NCBI GenBank assembly: GCA_021234155.1
Contig: JAJEKV010000010.1
Location: forward strand, 17,893,418 to 17,957,417
DNA length: 64,000 nt
Source: Isoetes taiwanensis
Lineage: Eukaryota > Streptophyta > Lycopodiopsida > Isoetales > Isoetaceae
Direction of reading: 5' to 3'
The position numbers were made by a program, and so were the translations under genes. Shown piece by piece: positions 47,074 to 57,484 of this stretch. Each line of letters starts with the position of its first letter. Position 1 is the stretch's first letter. Under the pieces are notes generated by a model. The model was not told the DNA's origin and ran no database searches. It saw nothing but the letters and a program-made list of their open reading frames with translations.

Positions 47074-47717
47074 CGTGATTTCGGTTACTCGAAATCATAA
47101 CACTGACCAAACCCTAACTCGTTAGTTCGGTAGTTAGGTGGGACCTTAAGCTAGTGTGAATGTTTAGCTCTTTGATGTTTGGTTTTGTGCTAGGTTGATG
47201 TAGTAGATTGTAAATTTTAAGAGGTTTAGGGCAACTGGAGGACCCAAGTTTGGAGGGGCTATAACTTTTTGTAGGTAGTTCAGTTAAAGGCGAAAGTGGT
47301 TCCAATGGATCGGGCATACCCAAATACCCTAAGAGGGTCATCAGCAGGCGGAAAAGGGTCAAGGAGGGGGCCCGAAAGTCAACTCGGGCGCCGCTTGCTT
47401 TTCATCGACTTACAGTCGCGGTAGGAGTGCATATAATGCTGTCGGCGCCCAGCCGTATTTCTGCCGTATAATTATTTAAAAAAAAAAAAAACTTTTAAAA
47501 TTTAAGGGTTAGGCGGCCGTTAACTTTTTTTTACTTCCTCCTTGTTTTATAGCGCCTCCGCCCGCTAGGTTTGACGCCCGCCATAGCTACCGGACCCGAC
47601 CCTGCTCTTTCACCTTAGTTCTTCTCTACCGCCTTCTCTACCCCTAGCGCCTCCCCTATCATCTTCCTAATCGCAAGCGCCTCACTCCCTGCCGCCCTGG
47701 ACCTCAGCGCCATAGTT
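47074..47717 (+). other. Untranslated leader
   Basis: About 640 bp between the primer site and the first long ORF, with an A14 run near 47480 and no supported gene. Confidence 0.5.
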
Positions 47718-48982
47718 ATGGCCACCAAAAAGAGTACCGTGGACCCCGCTACCCTCACCATAGCCCAGATTTATGCCTTAATCGCACAACACATGGCTAC
47801 TGACCCTGCCTTGATTGATATACTTCTGGATGAGTTGGTAAACAGATTTGCTAACGACGCTAGGATAACCTATCCAATCTACCATTACTCGGAGCCGTTT
47901 TTGGTTAGGTTGAACCTCCGACAGCTTCCTTATACCATAGTCGAGCAACCTGACTTGGTCATGGTGTTGATTAAATTTTACCCTCCTGAATGTGAGGGAC
48001 ACACCGAGGAGGAGGACATAAGAACAGAGGCCGACCGTATCCGGAACCTGGCCAGGGAGGATGATCGCAGGGAGGTGGAACGAGCCGATACGGCGGCTCG
48101 AGGTCGGGAGTATAGGTATTTAGGGGATGGAGTCGCCGTCATTGATGGCAGGGCAATCGAGCTTCCCCCATTTGAGTGGCATGAAGCTTCCCAGAGCTTC
48201 ATGTGGGGAGAGATCCTGACATCAGTCTGGATTACTTGACGACAATCCAGATTGATATGAACCAGCGACCCAATCGATACCACGCTGAACTCCTTCGCCG
48301 CATTGTAGAGCGACGGTACGCTGAGGTTGAAGCCGACCTCCAGAGAGCTCGAGAGTTCCGGGAGGAACAGGAAAGACTCCAACGGGAACGAGAGGAGAAG
48401 GCCCGACAAGAACAGCAGGACCAGCAGGGCAATGGGGGACCAGAGACTGAGCAGGGGCCAAACCAGACGGACAGGATGACCATTAAACACCGGAGAAAAG
48501 CCGTAGCTCATAAGTCCGGCAGCCAGTACAAGGAGAAGTTGAAGGTTGTCGGAGCTATTGGGAAGAACGCGAGTTCCAACCAGAGGCAGGAGCGGGTGGA
48601 TGCTTCCCGGCCCCATCCTGTCGTTGGGGGCAAGACGATACCACGGCAAAGGGGCCCGACTCCCACACCTGCTCAACCAAGGAAGCCCCACCGGTTTAGA
48701 CCCGGCACCGTGGCCTTACGGGAGATCCGTAAGTTCCAGAAGACCATGCAACTTCTGATACGGAAGCTGCCTTTTCAGAGGTTAGTTCGGGAGATAGCCT
48801 AAGAATTCAAAACCGATCTCCGCTTCCAGACTTTTGCCATTCTAGCACTTCAAGAGGCTGCAGAAGCCTACTTGGTGGCACTTTTTGGTGATGCAAACCT
48901 TTGCGCTATCCACGCAAAGAGAGTCACTATAATGCCAAAGGATTTGGCCCTCGCCCGCAGGATTCAGGGAGCGCGTCCTTAG
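47718..48982 (+). pseudogene. Retroelement ORF with a C-terminal histone H3 fold
   Basis: Start ATG at 47718 (MATKKSTVDPATLT). About 160 residues of unrecognised helical sequence come first; a one-base slip near 48200 joins the frame that runs to TAG at 48980-48982. Next are a charged coiled coil (about 48300-48420) and a Lys/Arg/Pro-rich linker. From 48680 come exactly 100 codons colinear with histone H3 residues 36-135: [65 protein letters not shown]. About 80% match canonical H3 by eye. One TAA (48800-48802) replaces Gln76. The usual H3 tail (ARTKQTARKS) is absent and replaced by the linker. It lies between a retroelement primer site and further element ORFs, so it looks like a captured H3. 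Confidence 0.75.
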
Positions 48983-49261
48983 TGGGTTTTGAGAATGTCT
49001 GCGTTGTAAATATTTTTTTTGTTATATTAAATAAAAATCTACATTTTTGTCCTTGTATTATGTACGAAAATGCTGACGTCAGCATAAGTAAATCATAGTG
49101 AACACGACCACCGGGAGGGTCGTAACAGGTGCAAAGGTAGAAACGGGGTCGACTACTAGAAGAAAGTTGACTCTGCATTGAGTAATGTCTGGAAAGCACT
49201 AAAGATTCATTGTCACTTATCTATATCTGTTTATCTTCCTCCCTCCTCTCTTCCAGCGCCC
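48983..49261 (+). other. Probable intron or spacer
   Basis: Begins with T-rich sequence (GTTGTAAATATTTTTTTT) after the H3 stop and ends in a long pyrimidine tract, CTTCCTCCCTCCTCTCTTCCAG, the form of a plant 3' splice site, just before an ATG at 49262. Confidence 0.45.
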
Positions 49262-50670
49262 ATGGCCGCCATCAATGGACTTGCATGGTACCAGGATGGA
49301 GAGCATTGGGATCCACAGGTGCCCTTTGACCTTTTACAGCCCTTTCTACGCCAGCGCCTCGACCTCATCTCTAATATGCAGCGGCACCCAGATTATACCG
49401 GATTCCTACAGTTTTACACAGAGGAGATGCTCCCTCTGTGTATTCCTTTTGAGGAACCTCCCCAGTTGTACCTAGAACGGGATGTAGTCTGAGAAATGCT
49501 TGGGGGTGACACCCACGCATATGAAGTGCTCAAGGGCAAACTCAGATCGGGTAAACAGCCGCCCGTTGTTCAGCACCAGGGGCGACAATATCTTGAAGTT
49601 GCCTTTGCACTCGCCATCCTCATGGATCAGTGAGGATGAGGCATTGCCGGCAGAGAAAGGCAAACTTCCCGAGCCTTCAGATGGGGAAGAGGATGAGCAC
49701 ATAGGCATGGGTGACTTCGTCCGTTGGAAGCAGTTGGCGGAGAAGATGCCACCACGTCGGGAACAAGCTGCATGCTTGTCCGGGCTAGATGCCCTTCCAG
49801 TTGTGTATCACCAAGGGCAAGAGTGATATCATCTGGACTTATCACATGGTGGCTGGGTTCAAGCGCCGACGCAAGGACCATGTACTCTATGAGTTAGCAG
49901 AGTACTGTATGGATGATTTCATTGACTTTACTCCTATTGACCTTCCCCAGGAAGTACAGCAGCTAACTCCAATTTCATCATGAGACCATAGAGCCGGCCG
50001 AAACTTTCTTACGGCTTCGGGAACTGGTGTTACAGGATCCGCCATCTCAGCCTTCACCGGATGCCTTTACAGCTATGGGGCCTCATGTCCCAAATATTAA
50101 TATGGTCGAAGTTCCCTCCGGTTCGGATGAGGAGGGAGAGGATCTATACCATAACCCTGCTCATTTGAAGGAAGAGCAGGAGGAACTCAAGGAAGAAGAA
50201 GCCCCTATGGACTTAGATAAGGAGGTTGCCACGTCGGAGACCCCGCAAGGGAAGGTGTTGGGGAATCACCTCACCCGCTTCTTCCTATCAGCTTTTCGGC
50301 AGGGGCAAGTCCTTTTTGTAGCCCGGGACTTAGGGCCAGAGGCCGAGGCTTCGTGGTGGACCCTCCGTGCTCTTTCCACATTGGCAGGGCACAAGAAGCT
50401 TCCCTATCGCACGCTTACTTACGTACTCGTTCGACGGGATCTTGCCCTCACTGCATTGGGGCAGGATATTGCACCATGGATGAGTATGAAACTCCTTACG
50501 GCGGCCCCATTGGCTGCCGCCTATCCGCCAGAGGTTGCCTCCATTGCAGCTGCCACAGTAGACCCAGGGGGTCACTTTGTTATGTCATCGACTGCCGCCA
50601 CCACCTCCTCAGCCTATGGACGAAGAGGAGAACCCGAGTTCTTAGACATTTTTTTATTTACGCATCTTGT
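49262..50670 (+). pseudogene. Unrecognised multi-part ORF of the 47-63 kb element
   Basis: From ATG 49262 (MAAINGLAWYQDG) the frame holds PFLRQRLDLISNMQRHPDYT and, past a TGA at 49490, GGDTHAYEVLKGKLRSGK and YLEVAFALAILMDQ. A slip then leads to an acidic stretch (EPSDGEEDEHIG) and FVRWKQLAEK, another to SDIIWTYHMVAGFKRRRKDH, and another to a long frame (from about 49985) with acidic SGSDEEGED and a conserved-looking domain FFLSAFRQGQVLFVARDLG, SWWTLRALSTLAG, LPYRTLTYVLVRRDLALT. I do not recognise a family. Order and strand suggest extra genes of the element. Confidence 0.45.
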
Positions 50671-50871
50671 ACTGCGTATAGTTGTAAATTTTGATTTGGC
50701 ATTTTTTTTTCTTAGCCATCCTACAATATATGTGCCATTTTCTTAATTATGATTATTGTATTATTGAATACAATTAAATTGTTTTTCTCCCATGATACTT
50801 CCTTGTATCTATTAAAGTTTAGAGTACAGGGAACTGTTCCACATTGTATATTCATTCTTGTCGTCTTGCAG
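50671..50871 (+). other. Probable intron
   Basis: AT-rich, with a T run near 50702, ending TTCATTCTTGTCGTCTTGCAG, a good plant acceptor, at 50871. The donor is not certain. Confidence 0.4.
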
Positions 50872-50921
50872 ACTATGATCTCGCAGAGATCGAGGAACGA
50901 ATCACCAATGACATACGAAGG
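50872..50921 (+). pseudogene. Exon start, interrupted by an LTR element
   Basis: Sixteen codons after the acceptor (YDLAEIEERITNDIRR) run directly into the LTR element at 50922. The same frame resumes at 56287 beyond the second GAAGG. Confidence 0.65.
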
Positions 50922-51438
50922 TGTTGACCGGGATTTTGGCACCCGGTCAACATAAGAAAGGAGGGCGCATTTGTAACCTAAGGGCCTAGATTTATAAGGG
51001 CCTTTGGGATGTTTAATATTTTAAATGGCTAAGAGGTGAAAATGGAAGGCTAAGATGAAGAGGCATAAATCAAAGGTTAAGATGAAGAGGCAAAATGGAA
51101 GGTTATGATGAAGAGGTTGGAATGGAGGGTGAAGATTATGAGGTGCAAAATATTTAAGATTTTTGAGGTCCTCTCTCCCTGATCCAAGATTCTTGAGAGG
51201 GTTCAGGGACCTCTCTTGATCATGGATTCAGAGGCCCTCCATATTTCAGAGGCATGGAGGGCTATTTGCATTGTATTTCCTTCTCTTATTTTTATAAATT
51301 GAAGATTTGGGCCCAGATTTGTTCTTAATTTCTTGCTTCTGTCCAATCCATTCTGTTTTGCATTGTAGCAGCCACTGAAATGATCCTGATTTCTGCCTTT
51401 GAGGTCGAATGATGGGGGTGTGGGAAAACCCGCCATCA
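50922..51438 (+). repeat. 5' LTR of the non-autonomous element
   Basis: 517 bp, TGTTGACC to GCCATCA. Its first 31 bp form a perfect hairpin: TGTTGACCGGG, 9-base loop, CCCGGTCAACA. It has a run of AAGATGAAGAGG-type purine repeats in its centre. Confidence 0.9.
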
Positions 51439-51441
51439 TTA

Positions 51442-51459
51442 TGGAGGTCCTACCGAGAT
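51442..51459 (+). promoter_or_regulatory. Primer-binding site, tRNA-Gln type
   Basis: TGGAGGTCCTACCGAGAT, 3 bp after the LTR. Its complement, ending GGTAGGACCTCCA, matches the 3' end of plant tRNA-Gln as I remember it. Confidence 0.65.
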
Positions 51460-52736
51460 CCTATTTTTCCCCAGGATCAATTTTGGTGCTGCTCTCTTCT
51501 ATATGTTCACTGCTTGCTGCTTGAAGATGCTGCAGAAAGAAATACTTCTTGAATATTTTCAGGAGAGCCAACAAAAAGCCAGCCCTCCACGAATTTCAAA
51601 GCCTTTTTTGCTTTCTGTAATCCATTCTTTTATCTGTTCCTTGCTATCTGCCAAACCCTGTTGTGACAAAAGCTTGCATTCAAAGTTTGTAGAAGAAAGA
51701 AAGAAAGAAAATATGTGAAGAGAAAGATCTGCCAAGCCACTGTGCTAACGTCATCTGTGAGAAGAGAAGAGCAAGTTTCTACCATTTCCTCATCTGTGAG
51801 AAGAGAAGAGCAAGTTTCTACCATTTCCTCAGCTCCCATCTGCCATAGCCGTGCTACTGATCTGCAAAGCAAAGAAAGAAGATGGAGAAGCAAAACTTTG
51901 CCATCTGTCATCCTTACTGCTGTTGCCTCTGAAGAACATGAAGAATCTGCCATTAGCCGCACAGACCTGCAAGAACTGAAAGCAAAATGGGAGATTTGAA
52001 GTCTTCTTGACATATCCTCTGCGCCATATCTTGCTCCCAAATCTTGCTTCCACCATAACTACCTGTTTGCTGCGCCAATCTGCAGAAGAAAAGAAAGAGG
52101 TTGAAGCAAAAGATGGGAAGGGAAGAGAGAAGAGGAGACGTTGCCATTTCCTTCGCCATAGATGCCATGCATGCTGCCGATCTGCACAAGAAAAGGAAGA
52201 AGACCGCTGCTCTGGCGCCTCTGCAAGAAGAAGAGAAGCAATCACAAGGAGAAGAGAAAAGAATAACCGCCATAGCCTCATGTTCGCTGCCGCCCAAAAA
52301 TTTTTGTCATTTTTTTTCCACGCTCATCCTTTTGCCTTTTTCCTTTGTTTTGTCCTTAGCCAGGTTTTTTATTTTATCTTTCCTATCTATCCTTCTTTGC
52401 TATTTGTTTTTTTTAACCACCTTTTTTTAGTTTTTTGACACATTTGCTACCACTTTTTGCCATATTTGCCTTTTCTTACACACTTTTTGTCCACGTTTAT
52501 GGCCACATGCTATATTTTGTTTCTTGCCCTTAAATGGCCCCACGTTTATATCTTAACCTATTATTACCTTGCTTGCTTTGATTCTTGATATAATTTGCAC
52601 CTTCACACATTTTGTTTGGGCGTTACCATCTCTCTAAGACCATTGCCCCATTGCACTTAAGCCGTACCCCAAAGCTCCTATGCAAAATTTTGATATCTCA
52701 TTATTTCATTATTTTGACACAATATATTATTATCAA
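51460..52736 (+). other. Non-coding internal region of the non-autonomous element
   Basis: Rich in GAAGA/AAGAAA on the plus strand, which leaves frames open on both strands without protein character. It includes two exact tandem copies of a 39-bp unit (about 51751-51829; TCTGTGAGAAGAGAAGAGCA) and a T-rich stretch at 52300-52450. Confidence 0.6.
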
Positions 52737-53014
52737 TTTCTGGTGTTGGAGTACACCCTAAAACCTCCAAAGTTTTATTATCATTCTATGGTGTTGGAGT
52801 ACACCATAAAACCTCCAAATATTATTATTATTCTATGGTGTTGGAGTACACCTTAAAACCTCCAAAGTTTTATTATTATTCTATGGTGTTGGAGTACACC
52901 TTAAAACCTCCAAATATTATTATTATTCTATGGTGTTGGAGTACACCCTAAAACCTCCAAATATGATTATTATTCTATGGTGTTGGAGTACACCCTAAAA
53001 ACCTCCAAATCATT
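52737..53014. repeat. Tandem repeat, six copies of about 47 bp
   Basis: Each unit reads TTCTATGGTGTTGGAGTACACC then about 8 bp, then CTCCAAA and an ATT run. Within the unit GGTGT and ACACC form a short inverted repeat. Copies differ by only a few bases. Confidence 0.95.
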
Positions 53015-53086
53015 GTACTCAAATGGAGAAGAAGAAGTTGAAGCATTTGGGCCGAGGGGACCGGCCTATTTTTTGTTTGGACGAGA

Positions 53087-53123
53087 TGTTGACCGGGATT
53101 TTGGCACCCGGTCAACATAAGAA
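53087..53123 (+). repeat. 3' LTR of the non-autonomous element, first part
   Basis: Carries the hairpin TGTTGACCGGG...CCCGGTCAACA and ATAAGAA, then breaks at the LINE. The remainder is 55785-56281. Confidence 0.9.
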
Positions 53124-55784
53124 TAGAATAGAATAGAATAGTTTTTTTATCGTCCACTGAGACCAATCGGCCTATGGGACCCAGAAGGAGCGCAGCAAAC
53201 TTATTACTGTCCGGGTTAAAAAACCCCCGCCCCGAAGGGTTTTCGAGGGAAAACCGTGGGCGAATAAGAATGTCACAAAACCGCATAAAGTATACATCAT
53301 CATGAAATAAATATGTATGTACATGTCAAGTCGCGTCTGAGGACATAGCTGATCTCGCATGTCCATGACCTCCTCGGTTGGTATGATCCTAGCATCCGCA
53401 TCGGATGCCGCGGCTCAATGTCACATGTAGCGGCCGGCGGGCCCCACCAACTTCGGCATAGCGTCCGGAATTTGATCATATGCCGGGCAACTTTGAAGGG
53501 TATGAGATTCATCCTCAATGACTCCCATTTGGCAAAGATTGACAGAGCCCGCCCCGACGTGGCTCACCAATCCATCCGCCTGCCTCAATTCAAGATGATG
53601 TGCCCCCGCGCGAATGGAGGCAATGAGTCCGCGTTTTTCATGGGCAAGTGGGTGCGCAGTAGCATTGTGGGCCTCGCTCCAATGTGGGATTTATGTGGCG
53701 CCGGTAGTGTCTTTGCCTTGACCTGTTCAAGGGCGCCGGCATCCCAAAGCTTGCCGATGAAGCAAGCGTCAAGATATTGCCTCAAGCTATGGCGACCGCC
53801 TGCTTTGCACATGTATGCACCTGTGTTCTCGCACATTCCATCTAGCCATCCATTGAGCTCTCTTTTCCCTCCAAAGAAGCCTTGAGGCGCTGTGGCCCCA
53901 TTGCCATGATATAAGCTAGTTTTGGGAGACGAGCCCACCTTCCGAAAATAGACAATGTGGCGATCAAGGGCCGCCCTCAAGAGGCAAGAATCCTTTTTCC
54001 TCGCAAGAGAATTTGATATGGGACTGTGGACTTCACCCCTAGTGCTCGTACCAAGAAGGCTTTCTCGCACTGCTCCAAGTCATTCCAAGTAGCGAGGATA
54101 CTATCGGGCCCCCATACTTCCACCCCGTGATAAAAAGGACAGGCTCCACTAAGACTTTGAACAGTGTGACTGATGGGTCCAATCATACAACTCCGCTCTA
54201 TGACTATTGTTTTGCATTGCATATAGTGCTTTCCAGCTCAACCGAACTTCGTAGTCGTATGGATGTGTCCTAGTGCATAGTAGACGGAAACTCCACTCCC
54301 AAATATTTGTATGTGGATGCTACTTCCACATTCTCCCTCTGGTAGCGGAAAGGAGGGGATCCTCTACCGTCGGAAGATGATATGAAAACCACCTTAGTCT
54401 TGGCCAAGTTGACGCCAAGATATCGGTCGCTTGACAAAATGTGTCCGTGGCATCAAGATGTCGCTGCATGTCCGCTGGTGTGTAAGCTAGAGGTCCACAT
54501 CATCGAGATATATTAACCGCTTGATGATCCGGTAGAGAAGGTGAGCCCCGTCCGCCCCATTATCGCCAAGCCCGCCTCCAATTGATCAATGTAAAGCCCA
54601 AACAATGTTGGGGAGAGAGGGCATCCCCGCGAACCCCGATACTACTATCAAATGGTTGGCTTGTCGGCCGCAACCGACCGAGCATCTTTCATAAAGCCTC
54701 GCATTAATCGCATTCTCGCAAATCTACCGGAACCCCCACCGCCGCAATCTTGCCCACGCTTTTCCCCGAGGCACGCGATGTCAAATGCCTTTGCAAAATC
54801 CACGGCAACAATATAGATCCCGACGGTTCCTGCCGTCTTCAACCGTGAGCTCGCAATGTGAAGATTTGGTCAATGGTTGAGTGTCGGTCCGAATCCCGCC
54901 TTTGGGTGAGGGCCTCAGATCTCTCGCCGCCTCCGCCCGGCCCAATCAACCGCTGCGAGAATCCCAAAGAAGCAATTTTGCAAACACCGAACCGACCATG
55001 ATTGTTCGGTAATTGGTCGGGCAAAGGCGGGTCACCCGCCTTATAGATGGGAACAACTCGCTATTGGTCCATCGCATCGGAAGCCTTCCTATAATGCCTT
55101 GTTGAACAAGGCGGTCAAGATCGGTATTATGGACGGCCCCCGCCCACTTAAGCAATTCTCGCCCGCATGCCATCCAGTCCGGGCTTTCCCATTGGCAAGA
55201 TGTCGTAAGCCTTGTTCCATGTCCGAATCTGTGATTTCCAAAGATCGGGCCTTCTTGCGGGGGTAATGCCGCATGTGCACCCCGAGGGTCGAGATAGCTA
55301 TTGCAAGTATTGCCTCCACCGCCGGGAGTGATGTTCCCCGTGGGTCAGATCGCTTTCTAAGAACCCTTCGCCGGAAGGTCCCGGGGTGACATTCCGTGAG
55401 ATAAAACATTTCCCTTTGATGTGCTTTGCAATGTACCGGCTTTCTTAGCTTTAAGGAAGACGCGGTATTGTCCGGACCGCATGTGGGCGTAAAATGTGGT
55501 CCGTGACTTGGCGGAGCCGCGTTTGTGTTCCTTGCACTCGCATCAAACCATTGATTACGTGGGAAGGTTGTGTTCCTGGAGGTCCGTCGCGGGCGGCTTA
55601 TCCCAAAGCATCTCTCTGCCGCAGTCCTAAGCACATCAGTCAGCCGGGCTGTCTGTTGCTCTAGTGTAGGATATTGCAAAATTTCTGCCAGGTCATCTAT
55701 AAGCATCTGGGCATAAGCCCCCGCATGTTCATAATCCAATCGCAGCTGAGGCATGTGAGGAGCTGTGGCACAGGGGGTTCGCAC
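53124..55784 (-). pseudogene. LINE-5 inserted in the 3' LTR (TSD AAGAA)
   Basis: A 5'-truncated LINE, flanked by AAGAA at 53119-53123 and 55785-55789, with a (CTATT)n tail at its 3' end (53124-53141 on the plus strand). Pieces of ORF2 in order: LRLDYEHAGAYAQMLIDDLAEILQ-like start, FPRNQWFDA, SDMEQGLRHLANGKA, NYRTIMVGSVFAKLL, VAVDFAKAFDIA, YLDACFIGKLWDAGALEQ and a zinc-ribbon end with IEDESHT. Frames shift often from 53.4 to 55.6 kb, where CTG/CAG are depleted; the first 180 bp at the 5' end (from 55784) has normal CTG/CAG. Confidence 0.85.
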
Positions 55785-56281
55785 AAGAAAGGAGGGGGCA
55801 TTTGTAACCTAAGGGCCTAGATTTATAAGGGCCTTTGGGATGTTTAATATTTTAAATGGCTAAGAGGTGAAAATGGAAGGCTAAGATGAAGGGGCATAAA
55901 TCAAAGGTTAAGATGAAGAGGCAAAATGGAAGGTTATGATGAAGAGGTTGGAATGGAGGGTGAAGATTATGAGGTGCAAAATATTTAAGATTTTTGAGAG
56001 ACACGAGTTCCTCCTCTCTCCCTGATCCAAGATTCTTGAGAGGGTTCAGAGACCTCTCTTGATCATGGATTCAGAGGCCCTCCATGTTTCAGAGACATGG
56101 AGGGCTATTTGCATTGTATTTCCTTCTCTTATTTTTATAAATTGAAGATTTGGGCCCAGATTTGTTCTTAATTTCTTGCTTCTGTCCAATCCATTCTGTT
56201 TTGCATTGTAGCAGCCACTGAAATGATCCTGATTTCTGCCTTTGAGATCGAATGATGGGGTTGTGGGAAAACCCGCCATCA
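55785..56281 (+). repeat. 3' LTR of the non-autonomous element, second part
   Basis: 497 bp matching 50942-51438 of the 5' LTR with few differences, including a small insertion near 56000. Followed by the TSD GAAGG. Confidence 0.9.
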
Positions 56282-56286
56282 GAAGG

Positions 56287-56697
56287 GATGACCCAGGACC
56301 TCCCGACCAAGACTACGGCCAACGATATGGCGAGTATCCAGATCGAGATGATGACTCCGAAGAAGGGCAACTCGTTGTGGAAGGAGAACCCTATGATCCA
56401 GCCAAAGGATTAGAGATAGTCAATATTCTCCGAGAACGTGCCTTCGAACATCTGCAACAAACCCTTCGACGAACTTGGGGTTACTAGGAGATGACGAGGC
56501 ATAAAGCTTATGCCGATGCTAACGAGCATTTATGGCAGATTTTCTTTGCGCTACGAGATCTTTTTAATCTCCTCATCATTAGTCCCACCTTGGACTACCA
56601 GCATGTCATTATCCAGGCATGGGCTCGCTATAAGGTAGTAAGGGCCGTACGGGAAAGCGTCCGCTATTCCATCCTCTACCCTTTTGCGCAGCCCTAG
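56287..56697 (+). pseudogene. Exon remainder of the interrupted ORF
   Basis: Continues the frame of 50872-50921: DDPGPPDQDYGQRYG, an acidic stretch (DRDDDSEEG), then GLEIVNILRERAFEHLQQTL, TAG at 56485-56487, and in the same frame ANEHLWQIFFALRDLFNLL and VIIQAWARYKVVRAVRESV to the stop at 56695-56697. No family recognised. With the TAG it looks like another CAG-type or Trp-type loss. Confidence 0.5.
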
Positions 56698-56955
56698 TCT
56701 TAATCTCTTCAGTTTTTTTCTTTTATGGCTAAGTATGTGTTCACTAAGAGTTGTTAAATGTACCGCCTTATGGCTAAAATATGTTGTAATCACTACTTTT
56801 TGTACTAAGTTTTGCTAAGGATATAACTCTGATGTAACTGTTACTTTCACTTAATAATAAAGATCTTTTCTTCTCTTCTAAGGTCTTTATTATTATTTCC
56901 TAGCACTACTTAAACTAATCTTCTTTGTGACCCGTGGTATCACAATAACTCTCTT
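56698..56955 (+). other. Possible 3' UTR-like sequence
   Basis: T-rich, with TTAATAATAAAGATC near 56855, a candidate poly(A) signal. No frame. Confidence 0.35.
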
Positions 56956-57484
56956 TATACTTTCTTATGGTCAATATAGACGGTGCACGTAACGCCTCGT
57001 GGCAGACACCCTCGAATGCTAGCAGATTAATACCTGAACAGATCAATGCAGATCAATGCACTTGGCTTGGTGGCAGATCAATGCACTTGGCTTGTTCCTT
57101 TCCTGCTGCTTGCAGTCTCAGGTCTGGTTTCTTCGTTCTATCTGAGGGCCACATTTTTGAAGCAATGATGCTTTTGGGGCATGTGGAAAGACAAGAGCTA
57201 TGCTCCCATAGTACCCAATTGGAGAAGAGGCCGGGTTGTTCTTGTTTAGTAACTGGCCCTACTTGTATCATTCTGGGTCTAGGAATTTAGTCCTTCTCTC
57301 CTGTAGTATCCTACGGAGAAGAAGTTGAGAGTTGTGCTAATAGTACTGGCCCAGAGTCTAGACTACTACTCATGGATTAGAGAAGTGGTAGTAGCTGTGG
57401 ACTCAACTGTATGTATGTAAAACGTTTATCCTTTGAATATAATACAGATCCTTGCCTTCAAAAAAAAAAAAAAAAAAAAAAAAA
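56956..57484 (+). other. Polyadenylated insert-like sequence
   Basis: Ends in a run of about 24 A (57461-57484) after AATATAATACAG, as a retroposed transcript would. It includes GATCAATGCA repeated three times near 57040-57085. The left edge and any target duplication could not be fixed. Confidence 0.4.

Larger units (their letters stand above)
50922..56281 (+). mobile_element. Non-autonomous LTR element with TSD GAAGG, itself carrying a LINE
   Basis: The 5' LTR is 50922-51438, the internal region 51439-53086, and the 3' LTR 53087-53123 plus 55785-56281, split by a LINE. GAAGG stands at 50917-50921 and 56282-56286. The 1.65-kb internal part has no gag or pol, so it must use proteins from other elements (TRIM/LARD-like). 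Orientation follows from the primer site after the 5' LTR. Removing element and one TSD restores a continuous exon frame. Confidence 0.9.

Noticed and set aside
48680-48979. Centromeric H3 (CENH3)
   Set aside because: No extra residues in loop 1 and the body is close to canonical H3; only the N-terminal tail differs.
50922-50952. The hairpin as a transcription terminator
   Set aside because: It is the LTR edge, present in both LTRs, in a nuclear plant context where such terminators do not apply.
51829-52281. Minus-strand frame of 150 codons with a signal-peptide-like start (MRLWRLFFSLLLVIASLLL)
   Set aside because: It mirrors a purine-rich GAAGA stretch in the non-coding interior of the LTR element; frames are open on both strands there and the residues are only what such composition dictates.
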